Origin: an uncultured Bacteroidales bacterium
GTDB lineage: Bacteria; Bacteroidota; Bacteroidia; Bacteroidales; UBA932
Length of the DNA stretch: 42,386 nucleotides
Direction of reading: 5' to 3'
NCBI GenBank assembly: GCA_900319485.1
Contig: ONOQ01000030.1
Coordinates: forward strand, 1 to 42,386
Within the stretch, counting starts at the first letter, position 1, and each line of letters begins with the position of its first letter. The translations under genes were made by a program, and so were the position numbers. Below are positions 29,526-38,071 of this stretch, one piece after another. The notes under the pieces are model-generated. The model saw only the letters and a list, made by a program, of their open reading frames with translations, ran no database searches and was not told where the DNA came from.

Positions 29526-31208
29526 CTAATAATCCAGAACTATTGACTGGGGGGTTATCTGGTTCCACTTCATCTCTGCCACAAGACCAATTTCCAACTG
29601 GGGATCGTGAAGGTCCGGAACAGTGGTGTAGGCGTTCCTGAGGCTGTTAATATTAATTGTAACGGTGGTCCTGTGGTCCTTTGAGAACACGGATAAAAGA
29701 TTGCCATCTGAAGGCGCTTCCAGAACCCCGGCAATGTAGAATTTGCAACGTGGAAGGATGTCTCCCTGCTGGCAGTGACGCGTGTGACCTGTAGTGTTCC
29801 TGAACTCAAGGGCTATGTGAACTGGACTTCCGGGGACGGTCTGGAGGACAAGTGTATGGGTTGGCGTTCCCGAAGAGCCAATCTTCAGCGTGCCGTCAAT
29901 CACATTGTCATAGATATATCTGCTGGCACCCGTTCCGGGCTCAAACCTGAAATCAACGTCCTTCTGGTCTCCAATTATGATACCTGTGAGAGGACACCCT
30001 TCAATGAGATTCATTGCCTCGGAACTGACGGAGTCAAGACTCAGGGACATAAGTCCCACGCCGTATTGCAGGGGCTCGGTAATAGCCACTGACTGGGTAA
30101 TACCGCTCACACTGTCTCCACTGTCATAATGGACAAGGATATCGTCCCACGCTGCATTGGTAGCCACGTACTCATTCCTTACGTTGTCGTCGTCGGAAGT
30201 GAGGATGGAACTGTTTGAGTAGTACCAAAGGCTTGGAGGATAGCAGTATTTTGCAGGATCCACAAGGGCTATGTTCACTCCGTTCACCATACGCACGAAA
30301 CCGCTCCCGTTCCACCAGAAGCCAAAGGCTCCCTCCGGGATGCCGTAAGATGCGGGGAAAGAGGATCCTGCGGCACCAAGGGCATTTGAAAAAGCGCTGA
30401 TTGCCTGGCTCACCCGTCCAATCTCGTCAATGAGTTCCATACTCTCGAACGGAATTCTGAGAAGGGCCGATTGAATCTCATTCCTTAATTGGTCAAAGGT
30501 GGGATATGAGCATGCCTGTATCTGGTTTTCACGCTTTACGGCGTCAAAGATGCTCACGATGGACGGGAACGCAGAATTACCCATCATGGACATAGCCACG
30601 TTGAGAAGTTCCAGGAGGTTATCGGCCATAGCCTCCGCTTCCTGGAGTTCATCAGTATCTCCGGACGCCATAACTGGCTCCAGATGGAATGAAATTGCAT
30701 CGGCACCGGAAGGGTTGCCAATGCCTTCAGGCGTGAGAACACCGCTGATATGCCTGGTGTCCTTATCAGTGCTTCCCGCTTCATCCGGGGCCTTTCCGTA
30801 TGCCAGGACACGGTTCATCCTCTCGGGTACGGTAGCGCTTCCAAATAGATGGGAATTGTTGCTTTCAACAAGTCCGTTCCTGCTTATGCCTACACTTCCA
30901 AGGGAAACATTCTGGTCTCCAAGCCGAAGGTCTCCGGGCTCTACATGGGCCGTTTCAGTATTGAAGGGAACCACATACAGTCTCTCCACCCCGCGGAATA
31001 CTCCGGCAGACTGAGTTATATCAGCCGTCATCTTTGTGGGAGCATCCTGCCCTGGAATAACGTTCTTAAGGGACATGGCAAGGGAGATGGTACGTTTCCC
31101 TACTGCATCATCAACGGCATCACGGGTACACCCCGCCCCTGCCCACACGGAAAGTGTGAGCAGGAGAAGGATGGCCGTAGAAGGCGCGTATGATGCCTTT
31201 TTAATCAA
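29526..31208 (-). CDS. Fimbrillin-like lipoprotein, paralogue of the preceding gene product
   Basis: This 560-residue lipoprotein (lipobox GAGC, Cys27) is clearly related to the 755-residue protein encoded just upstream. Shared landmarks are TKMTADITQSAGVFRGVERLY, YPPSLWYYSNSSILTSDDD, ITEPLQYGVGLMSL and the closing NSLRNAYTTVPDLHDPQLE. It lies 2 bases after that gene. It is shorter mainly in the middle. It may be a second shaft subunit or an accessory pilin; the duplication in tandem is visible, the role is inferred. Confidence 0.75.
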   Translation of the reverse strand: MIKKASYAPSTAILLLLTLSVWAGAGCTRDAVDDAVGKRTISLAMSLKNVIPGQDAPTKMTADITQSAGVFRGVERLYVVPFNTETAHVEPGDLRLGDQNVSLGSVGISRNGLVESNNSHLFGSATVPERMNRVLAYGKAPDEAGSTDKDTRHISGVLTPEGIGNPSGADAISFHLEPVMASGDTDELQEAEAMADNLLELLNVAMSMMGNSAFPSIVSIFDAVKRENQIQACSYPTFDQLRNEIQSALLRIPFESMELIDEIGRVSQAISAFSNALGAAGSSFPASYGIPEGAFGFWWNGSGFVRMVNGVNIALVDPAKYCYPPSLWYYSNSSILTSDDDNVRNEYVATNAAWDDILVHYDSGDSVSGITQSVAITEPLQYGVGLMSLSLDSVSSEAMNLIEGCPLTGIIIGDQKDVDFRFEPGTGASRYIYDNVIDGTLKIGSSGTPTHTLVLQTVPGSPVHIALEFRNTTGHTRHCQQGDILPRCKFYIAGVLEAPSDGNLLSVFSKDHRTTVTININSLRNAYTTVPDLHDPQLEIGLVAEMKWNQITPQSIVLDY

Positions 31209-31210
31209 GA

Positions 31211-33478
31211 TTAAAGATCCAGGAGGTAGTCAAGACCGGAGATCCACTGGAGATCCACGGAAAGACCCAGGGACATCTGTGAAGCGCGGAGGTCAGGAAC
31301 GGAATAGTAAGCATTCTGGAGGGAAGACTCGTTGATCCTGAACGTGGCGTTGGTCACGAAGTCCTGGATGAATACGCGGGCAATCTTCTTGGACTCACCG
31401 GCAACGGCAGGAGACGTAACGGTCTCGCCGTCCACGCCATAGATAGGAGGAATCTGGTGGTCTGCGGGCCAGGGCAGTGCATTGGCCTGGTCTGCCGTGG
31501 GCTTGACCAGTTTGGCTACAAGATAGAATACTCCGCCGGTAGGAACAAGGTTGTCACGTCCGTAGAAGGGTTCTCCCTTATTCACAAACTCAAGCGCTAC
31601 ATAAACATCGTTTTGGTCGGCCTGGGTGCCGTTTCCGGATGCTCCGGTAGAATTGTAGTTGTCGTATACCAGGGTATAGTTGGGTGCGGCGGGAGCAGTA
31701 GGAGTAGGAACTGCGTTGCTGGCCATAGTGTGGTCATAGATAACGCCGTCAAAATTGGACAGTTCTCCGGTAGTGAATTTTCTTGTAAACTGCCAGTTCA
31801 TCCTGGGATTCACACCGCCCACAAGGACACCGCGAAGCTCGAACAGGTTGTTGGATATAGCTATGGACTTGTTAGGCTCTACATTGTTGGTTATGACCTT
31901 ACGGTTGTCCTGGAGCGTTGCGATTCCTTCCTTGAAAATGACATTGGTCTTGAGCATAGCCACACCGTAGTTGATGCTGTTTGAAACAGCCACACCGCGA
32001 GTTGCGCCTTCAACCTTTCCGGGGAATGTCCAGCCGGTCCAGTTGGACTCAGTGTTCCAGGGAGTGATTCCGTCGGGATAACTTGCAATGGTTACATCAT
32101 TGCTGGTGGTGCGGATGGGACTGTTTACATAGTACCAGAGTTCGGCCGGATACATGTATTTGCGGGGCTCGAACTCCGTCATAGTGGGATTTACCAACGG
32201 GTGATTGGGATGATAGTAATATAATGAGTCCCTTGCATATGTGGTACCGCCGACAGTCTCGCCCTCATAATGGAAACCAAGCTGGGCGGCGCCTTCCGGC
32301 ACACCGAAGTCCTCGTAAGGATAACCGTTAAGGTCTGCGGCTCCGGCAAAATATGTATTCCATTCGGTTTGGCTGTAAATATTATAAGAGCTAACTAGCA
32401 ACTGCTTAATATCATCTACAGACATATAATCTCCATCCGGAATTTCATCTTTTGTATTAGTATTGAAATACAGGGCCGCCCTGTCAAGGATAACCTTTGC
32501 CAAACGTTTTGCATTTGCCTCATTTGCGTTGGTTGGAGTAGCGGAACTTGCGGCAGTGATAACCCTGTACATGTCAATCACCATTCTCTTCATAGCCGCG
32601 GAGGATCCGGCACGGTACTCTCCGTGAGGACGGCCTGCTGCTGCATTCACGGGCAGGATGTAAGTAAACAGATAGTAACTCTTTCCAAGGATTTCCTCAA
32701 GGCCTTCAAGGGGATGGCCGATTGCTATACCTGGCGTTGTGGAATTGTAACGTGAATCTGTACCGCAATGTTCAATCTCATACTGATGGCCATACTGTGC
32801 CCAGGAAACTGCAGGGAGAGTTCCAAACGTTGCATCCGTTGCTTCACTCACATTTCTTCTCAAAATGTCGTTTATAACGGCAATCATAAGGCGTGCTGTG
32901 GCATCGTAACTATCAACCACATCACCGTCCGTGAGTATCTTCTGAGCGGCAATCACAGTTGAGCCCGGAGTCCCGCTGATAGAGGTTGCATCGGCATTTG
33001 TTGCGCCAAAAGCGGCATCAGTGGCAGCGGCGGCCTTTGTAGCCTTACCATAGAAAAGGACGGCGTCCACGCCAACGGGGATGGAGAGCTGGAGGACACG
33101 CTTGGATGCGGTTTCATTAGCTCCGGACTGGTTGTTGCCATCGGAATTATCCAGGCCGTTTGCAGCGAAGAAGTTTCCAAAGTCAAAGAACTTTTCCTGG
33201 GCTGCATTAGTGCTCAGGATGTAAGGAGTACCTGAAGTTACACCTGATTTGTAGGTGTAGAGTTTAGCATCCTGGATACCACGGAAATTGCCGGCCTGCT
33301 GAACAGCCTCGGCCGTCATCTTTGTAGAGGGGGCAGCAGCAATGTTAAGCACAAACTGCGTTGTCACCTCCTTCACTCCGTCCTGGGGAGTGTCCACTGC
33401 TGCCTGCTGTTCTTTCTGGCAGGCTGCCATTGCAAGCACCGCTGCGCTTACAAGGAGAAAACTGAAGATTTTTTTCAT
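31211..33478 (-). CDS. Fimbrillin-family lipoprotein, probable major shaft subunit (Mfa1/FimA-like)
   Basis: This 755-residue lipoprotein (lipobox AMAAC, Cys20) directly follows the anchor gene, as in fim/mfa operons. It shows TTQFVLNIAAAPSTKMTAEA, NFRGIQDAKLYTYKSG, the YPAELWYYVNSPIRTTSND block shared with the next protein, and the C-terminal strand region ATFRINESSLQNAYYSVPDLRAS. Type V pilins are exported as lipoproteins, trimmed at the surface and polymerised by strand donation. Position and size suggest the main shaft. It is longer than typical FimA or Mfa1, with an Ala/Asn-rich middle section. Confidence 0.75.
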   Translation of the reverse strand: MKKIFSFLLVSAAVLAMAACQKEQQAAVDTPQDGVKEVTTQFVLNIAAAPSTKMTAEAVQQAGNFRGIQDAKLYTYKSGVTSGTPYILSTNAAQEKFFDFGNFFAANGLDNSDGNNQSGANETASKRVLQLSIPVGVDAVLFYGKATKAAAATDAAFGATNADATSISGTPGSTVIAAQKILTDGDVVDSYDATARLMIAVINDILRRNVSEATDATFGTLPAVSWAQYGHQYEIEHCGTDSRYNSTTPGIAIGHPLEGLEEILGKSYYLFTYILPVNAAAGRPHGEYRAGSSAAMKRMVIDMYRVITAASSATPTNANEANAKRLAKVILDRAALYFNTNTKDEIPDGDYMSVDDIKQLLVSSYNIYSQTEWNTYFAGAADLNGYPYEDFGVPEGAAQLGFHYEGETVGGTTYARDSLYYYHPNHPLVNPTMTEFEPRKYMYPAELWYYVNSPIRTTSNDVTIASYPDGITPWNTESNWTGWTFPGKVEGATRGVAVSNSINYGVAMLKTNVIFKEGIATLQDNRKVITNNVEPNKSIAISNNLFELRGVLVGGVNPRMNWQFTRKFTTGELSNFDGVIYDHTMASNAVPTPTAPAAPNYTLVYDNYNSTGASGNGTQADQNDVYVALEFVNKGEPFYGRDNLVPTGGVFYLVAKLVKPTADQANALPWPADHQIPPIYGVDGETVTSPAVAGESKKIARVFIQDFVTNATFRINESSLQNAYYSVPDLRASQMSLGLSVDLQWISGLDYLLDL

Positions 33479-33512
33479 ACGCTTTGTTATTAGAAATTAT
33501 TGTTAGTTTCGC

Positions 33513-34547
33513 TTAAAAATCAACTTCCCAGCCGGGCTGGTCTATCCAGTCAAGTGTGACCAGAGAGCCCACCCAGGGGGCCATGGGCACGCAGGCGCCG
33601 TCGTTCTGGATGGCTGCCTTCACCACCTTTAACTGACCGGCCTGGAGCGGAAGTTTCACGCCAAGGATGGTTTCCGTAACCGTTCCGTCATCAAGGTGAC
33701 AGTACACCCTGTACTGCCAAAGGGAAGTTTCGGACGCATCCGTCACAAAATCTTCCGGAGACTCTATGGTAACCTTGGAAGCGGGCACGTCCTTGGAAGG
33801 GAAGGTGACCGTGGTAAAACAAAGGGGAGAATCGGCCCCGTCCACGGCAAGCCTGTTTGCCTTTACCACCGGCGTATATTCATACCTGTATGTGCTGTCG
33901 GCCAGGCTGAAGCCCGTGGCAAAGCCGGTTGCATAAACGTCTATATCCCTGATATGGCTCCCAAGGGTGTCCAGCACCAGCGCGGTGGCGCAGTTGGCCA
34001 TATACAGTTTCACGTCAAACTGCTGGTCCTCGCCTTCCTTTATGTCCATAGGGAGACGGGCCGTGAAAACGCCCGTGCTGTGGGATTCCACGGTGTCACG
34101 TATGGGCTGGAACAGGCGGGAAGTGTGGCAGAGTTCATCTTTTTCAAGCCCTACCTCGTGATTGTCGTCAATGTTTGCGATTGCAATGTGCATATACTTT
34201 CTCACGGGGATGAAGAGCGTGTAACTGGACTGGTTGGCGTCCATTATGTGGTGCTCGTTGTGAAGGCGGAGGGAATCCCCGTAGACGTCGTAGAAAGAGA
34301 GGTTTACGTCGTGGGCGTAATCCGTGAAGATTCCGGACATATACTGCTTGAGGGCGGCGGAAACGTTGACATCGGCCGCCATACTGAGTTGGGTCTGGAG
34401 TTCCGTTGTCATATTGGTGACAAGCCTCAGTTCATAATCCAGCGTATAGTCTGTCTCGCAGTCACTCATATCCTGGTCCACCAGCACGCAGCCGGTGAAA
34501 AGGAGGGCCGATACCGCTATGAGGGCATATTTCAGGGCGTTTCTCAT
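33513..34547 (-). CDS. FimB/Mfa2-family fimbrial anchor lipoprotein
   Basis: This 344-residue lipoprotein (lipobox LLFTGC, Cys20) matches the Mfa2/FimB anchor family, which seats the fimbria in the outer membrane and limits its length. Typical text includes CVLVDQDMSDCETDYTLDYEL near the N-terminus, LSFYDVYGDSLRLHNEH, YTLFIPVRKYMHIAIANI and LPMDIKEGEDQQFDVKLYMANCAT. Its start overlaps the stop of the DUF3575/OmpA gene (ATGA) and the probable shaft gene follows after 34 bases, the usual anchor-near-shaft order. Confidence 0.88.
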   Translation of the reverse strand: MRNALKYALIAVSALLFTGCVLVDQDMSDCETDYTLDYELRLVTNMTTELQTQLSMAADVNVSAALKQYMSGIFTDYAHDVNLSFYDVYGDSLRLHNEHHIMDANQSSYTLFIPVRKYMHIAIANIDDNHEVGLEKDELCHTSRLFQPIRDTVESHSTGVFTARLPMDIKEGEDQQFDVKLYMANCATALVLDTLGSHIRDIDVYATGFATGFSLADSTYRYEYTPVVKANRLAVDGADSPLCFTTVTFPSKDVPASKVTIESPEDFVTDASETSLWQYRVYCHLDDGTVTETILGVKLPLQAGQLKVVKAAIQNDGACVPMAPWVGSLVTLDWIDQPGWEVDF

Positions 34548-36196
34548 AGCGCATCCTCCTCCTTCATCAATTCCTGCCAGGCCTCGAATTCCTTTCGGGC
34601 GGGGCCGTAGGTCTCTATTCCCTTAAGATTCTCCGCTGCAGCCTCGGAGCCTTTACGGGCAGCGGACTGTATCATTTCTATGGCCTCTTTTTCCTTTTCC
34701 CCATCCTTGTTGTCAAGGGCGGTGAAGTAAAGGGCTATGCCGTAGGCGTTTGCGGCCTCTGCGTCCTGAAGGGCGCGTTTCTTGAGGTCCGGGGATTCAT
34801 CGAACTTCCTTACCGCCTCCGCATAACGCTTAGACTTCAGGAGAGGAATCACCTCCTTGTTGTACTCTTCCGTGACCGGATCCGGGGCGTTTCCGTAGTA
34901 GATGCGGATGTATCCGGAGTTTCTCTGATCGGCCAGGAAATTGTCCCTGACGTCCTCATAAAGCCTTGAATCGGCCCTTATAAGCGCCTCACGGCGGTCA
35001 GGATCAGGCTCATTGTAAAGGATGTCAAGAAGCCTCTCACGGCCGTCCGGCTGGGCCTCCAGCTGGGCCCGGAACCAGTCCCAGGCCTCTCCCTTCCCTA
35101 TTGTCTCAAAAAAGCGGCGGCTCACGCCGGTTTCACGGTTGAGGTAATCGGCCACAACCTTTGCGCGCCTTAGGGAAAGGGTGTCGTTGCGGTCCTGGGG
35201 GCCTTCGATGGACGCCAGGCCCACTATTGAAATGAGGATCTCGTCAGTTGCTTCATCCTGCTTTATGCGGTTTATGGCGCCGGTAAGACGCTCCAGCACC
35301 CTTGCATTTGACGCATCCCTGGTATTGAGTTCCCAACTGTCCACGGGGAAACGGACGTACTGGATGCTGTCAATTCCCGGCCTTGTAAGGTAATCAAGAG
35401 GCCGATACCTGCCTATAGGCATCACCCAGGAATCTTCCTTTGCCACGCGGTCTCCTTCCGTTTCCGGACGCGCTACATCCTGAAGATGCACCGTAAACAC
35501 CACGGGAGGAGTCATGACCGTAATGGTGTCCGTGCCGGAAATGACGTAGGAGCCTTTGCTGCGGGGCTTGCGTTTGTCCCTGGCCACGGGGTTATAGGCT
35601 ACGTTAAGGGCAAGTTTGGGGACCACTGCCGGGATCCTTTCCTCCCCTACCTTGGTGCCGCAGTGCTGGCAGTCATACTTGTCATATGCGGCAAGGCCAA
35701 GAGCCGCGCCGGCCTCAACCTCAAGTCTCCAGTGCTGCCAGGGCCACCAGGCATAGCCGGCAAAAAGGCCACCGGCCCAATAGGAACCCTGCACGCGATG
35801 GTTTTCAGCGTCAGGGTACATATGGAAGGGAGTGGGCACTGCGCTCACGTTAAAATGCGTATAAACGGCATCTGCGCCAAAGAAAAAGCCCTTGTAAACC
35901 TCATCCAGATAGTAACGCACTTCCGGAACCACGGCGTAGTTGCGCCAGATGAGAGGGTTCTCCTTATCCCAGTCCCAGGCAAGCCAGCGGGGCCAGGATT
36001 TGAGGGCGGCGTTTCCGCCAATGGACCAGTTGTCGCTGAGCGGAAATTCAAGGCCGATATTGGGTTCGCTCACGGCGTCCCAGAGGACATTGGTGCGGAT
36101 GGAGAAGTCCTGGGAGAGGGCAGCCTGCGAAAATGATAACGTAAGCAAAATGGCCGTCAGAAGACGTGCCGGAGCCTGTAGAAGATACCTGTCCAT
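34544..36196 (-). CDS. DUF3575 beta-barrel with OmpA-like module and TPR-like tail
   Basis: This 550-residue exported protein is the first gene of the fimbrial operon. After the signal peptide (about 1-28) comes a DUF3575 outer-membrane barrel (about 30-200: FSIRTNVLWDAVSEPNIGLEF, WWPWQHWRLEVEAGAALGL), then an OmpA-like module (about 285-430: GLASIEGPQDRNDTLSLRRAKVVADYL, KGEAWDWFRAQL, SGYIRIYYG) and a helical TPR-like end. The OmpA Asp is replaced by Ser (GLAS). In the protein at 39915-41726 the same parts occur in the opposite order. It probably links fimbriae or the outer membrane to the cell wall; this is inferred. Confidence 0.8.
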   Translation of the reverse strand: MDRYLLQAPARLLTAILLTLSFSQAALSQDFSIRTNVLWDAVSEPNIGLEFPLSDNWSIGGNAALKSWPRWLAWDWDKENPLIWRNYAVVPEVRYYLDEVYKGFFFGADAVYTHFNVSAVPTPFHMYPDAENHRVQGSYWAGGLFAGYAWWPWQHWRLEVEAGAALGLAAYDKYDCQHCGTKVGEERIPAVVPKLALNVAYNPVARDKRKPRSKGSYVISGTDTITVMTPPVVFTVHLQDVARPETEGDRVAKEDSWVMPIGRYRPLDYLTRPGIDSIQYVRFPVDSWELNTRDASNARVLERLTGAINRIKQDEATDEILISIVGLASIEGPQDRNDTLSLRRAKVVADYLNRETGVSRRFFETIGKGEAWDWFRAQLEAQPDGRERLLDILYNEPDPDRREALIRADSRLYEDVRDNFLADQRNSGYIRIYYGNAPDPVTEEYNKEVIPLLKSKRYAEAVRKFDESPDLKKRALQDAEAANAYGIALYFTALDNKDGEKEKEAIEMIQSAARKGSEAAAENLKGIETYGPARKEFEAWQELMKEEDAL

Positions 36197-36212
36197 AGTT
36201 TAAAACTATTTA

Positions 36213-36220
36213 CAAAAATA
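36213..36220 (-). promoter_or_regulatory. Promoter -7 element of the large fimbrial operon
   Basis: Minus-strand TATTTTTG matches TAnnTTTG and lies 16 bases before the ATG at 36196. The -33 region is a poor match (CTTTTA), which suggests activator dependence. Upstream, at 36248-36256, is GCGCACGCG, also found at 39846-39854 in front of the other fimbrial operon. Confidence 0.5.
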
Positions 36221-36271
36221 ACCGAAAAGCGGTAAAAGTGTTCTCCCGCGCACGCGATAAAACAAATTGAA

Positions 36272-36311
36272 AAAGCCCCGTCTGAGTTAACGGACTGTCA
36301 GACAGGGCTTT
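36272..36311 (-). terminator. Intrinsic terminator of the fimbrillin-AraC-receiver operon
   Basis: The arms 36272-36285 and 36298-36311 form a 14-base stem with one mismatch that is a G-U pair in the minus-strand RNA. The loop is 12 bases. On the minus strand the stem is followed by TTTTTCAATTTG. It lies 31 bases past the stop codon of the receiver gene. Confidence 0.8.
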
Positions 36312-36342
36312 ACGGCAGGGTTATATTTTTGTAACCTGTTTT

Positions 36343-36753
36343 CTATTTTGAAACATCCGTTAACGGAAGGCCAAGATGCTTGGCAACGGTGTTAAGGAGT
36401 TTGTCCATCACTATGGGCTTTGTGATGAAGTCATCGGCGCCAAGATTGAACGCCTTTACAATGTCCTCATTTGAGTTCAGAGCAGACAGGACAACTATCT
36501 TCACATCCTTCCACGCGGGGTTCTCCCTTACGGCCTCAATCACCTCAAAACCGTTCATCAGGGGCATAAGGATATCAAGGAGCACAAGATCCGGTTTCTG
36601 ATAGTAGAATTCCTTCATACACTCCAGCCCGTTTTCACACTGATGTACATTGAAATTGAAGTTACCAAGCATCTTTTCCACCAGAACACGGTTCAGGGGA
36701 ACATCGTCTACGATAAGGATGCGGAACTGGGAAAAATCTAGATTACTGTGCAT
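36343..36753 (-). CDS. Single-domain CheY-like response regulator
   Basis: This 136-residue stand-alone receiver has the acidic pair in ILIVDDVPLNRVLVEKML (Asp16, Asp17), the phosphorylated Asp60 in LVLLDILMPLMNG, Ser90 in VVLSA and Lys112 in FITKPI, so phosphorylation should work. It has no output domain. It overlaps the membrane AraC gene by 11 bases and ends the operon before a terminator. No histidine kinase is encoded in the window, so the phosphate donor must come from elsewhere or be a hybrid kinase. A role in relaying a signal to or from the adjacent AraC protein is inferred. Confidence 0.93.
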   Translation of the reverse strand: MHSNLDFSQFRILIVDDVPLNRVLVEKMLGNFNFNVHQCENGLECMKEFYYQKPDLVLLDILMPLMNGFEVIEAVRENPAWKDVKIVVLSALNSNEDIVKAFNLGADDFITKPIVMDKLLNTVAKHLGLPLTDVSK

Positions 36754-38071
36754 TCTGCCTGTCCCTCGCTACCAGCCACACCTTGGGAGTCATGCCGGTA
36801 ATTTTCTTGAAAATGTTATTGAATGATGACGCGCTGAGGAAGCCGCAGGCCTGCGCAACCTCCGACTGTTTGGCGTCACGGTGATTGAGGAGATACTGCT
36901 CCGCGTAATCTATCCTGAGAGTGTTCAGAAGTTCGGGGAAACTCAGGTTATAGGTATTGTTCACCAGTTTGGAGATGTACGTCTTGTTGGTGTGAAGGCG
37001 CTCTGCTATGTCTCCAAGGCTGAGGCTGGGCTGCAGGAACAGTTGCTCGTTGACCATAAGGTTCTGGAAACGCGCCAGAAGGCTGTCATCCCACGATCCA
37101 GCAACGCTGGAGAAGAGTTTTTCCTTCACTGCGGTCATCTCTGCGGGGGTCATCTGATCCATATGGAGTGTTTCCCCTATCTTTTCCTGGAAACGCACCA
37201 GGGCGTCTTGTTCGGCCTCATCAAGCAGTTCATCCATCATCATCTCCACAATGGGGCCCTTAATGGACTGATTGTAGTTGTAGAACATCACGTGCTGGGC
37301 CTGTATGAGGGTAACCTTCTTCTTTTCCCCAAGGAAAGAGCACAGCATAAAGGCAAAATACCAGGAGCACACAAGCAGGGCCTGGGCAATGGCTATCCAG
37401 GGATGGGAATCGAAGATATCCTTGAAGAAAAACACCTTTGAGAGGATGAAGACTCCGGCTATTATCATTGTGGAAAGTTGAAGTTCCACCACACGGACGC
37501 TTTCTCCGCTGCGGAAATAGCGCCACACGTTGATAAAACTTATCTTGTGCCTGATCATAAACACAACCGTGTAGACAATTGCAACGGCAAACTCTACGCC
37601 CACTATGATCCTGTATCCAAGGGAAGCCCACAGGAAATAATCGTATTCCAGTTGCCCTTTGTACTGGGCGGCGATACCGGGGCCTTCAGTGTAAAGGCGC
37701 CACAGGAAAGAAGCCACGGCGTCCCTACCCATTGCTCCGGTAAGGGCCAGTGTGGCGAAGAGCAGGGAAATGGGAATCAGGGTCCAGAGATACTGAATGG
37801 GACGGAAACGCCTGTGCCAGCGGATCTTGTCAAAATACAGCCACAGAAGAGGAATCACGCTGGGACCTGCCAGCGTGGACATAATGTGACTGTAAACAAC
37901 CATATATGTGTTTCTTCCGGGGGTGGAATAGATGGCGTCTGCGGCAAAATACATCATAAGGACTACCGACAATATTGTCAGCAGCCAATATGTGCTTGTC
38001 CTTCTGGATAAGAAGAAGATGATGAATATCCAGAAGAGGCAAGCGGCGGCGGGAAGGAAGAGGAGAATCAT
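36743..38071 (-). CDS. Multi-spanning membrane AraC-family transcription regulator
   Basis: This 442-residue protein has about seven hydrophobic segments in its first 245 residues (from ILLFLPAAACLFWIFIIFFL to ALLVCSWYFAFMLCSFLG), a helical linker (about 250-335) and an AraC-type DNA-binding domain (about 338-435: LSLGDIAERLHTNKTYISKLV, then AQACGFLSASSFNNIFKKITGMTP). It is therefore a one-component regulator held in the inner membrane. Its ATG follows the fimbrillin TAG without a gap and its end overlaps the receiver gene, so the three are one unit. It may control the fimbrial operons on either side; the target is inferred. Confidence 0.9.
   Translation of the reverse strand: MILLFLPAAACLFWIFIIFFLSRRTSTYWLLTILSVVLMMYFAADAIYSTPGRNTYMVVYSHIMSTLAGPSVIPLLWLYFDKIRWHRRFRPIQYLWTLIPISLLFATLALTGAMGRDAVASFLWRLYTEGPGIAAQYKGQLEYDYFLWASLGYRIIVGVEFAVAIVYTVVFMIRHKISFINVWRYFRSGESVRVVELQLSTMIIAGVFILSKVFFFKDIFDSHPWIAIAQALLVCSWYFAFMLCSFLGEKKKVTLIQAQHVMFYNYNQSIKGPIVEMMMDELLDEAEQDALVRFQEKIGETLHMDQMTPAEMTAVKEKLFSSVAGSWDDSLLARFQNLMVNEQLFLQPSLSLGDIAERLHTNKTYISKLVNNTYNLSFPELLNTLRIDYAEQYLLNHRDAKQSEVAQACGFLSASSFNNIFKKITGMTPKVWLVARDRQNAQ

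Noticed and set aside
33696-34610. Open frame of 304 codons antisense to the Mfa2-type anchor
   Set aside because: His/Val/Gly-rich shadow without domains; the minus strand reads a coupled operon.
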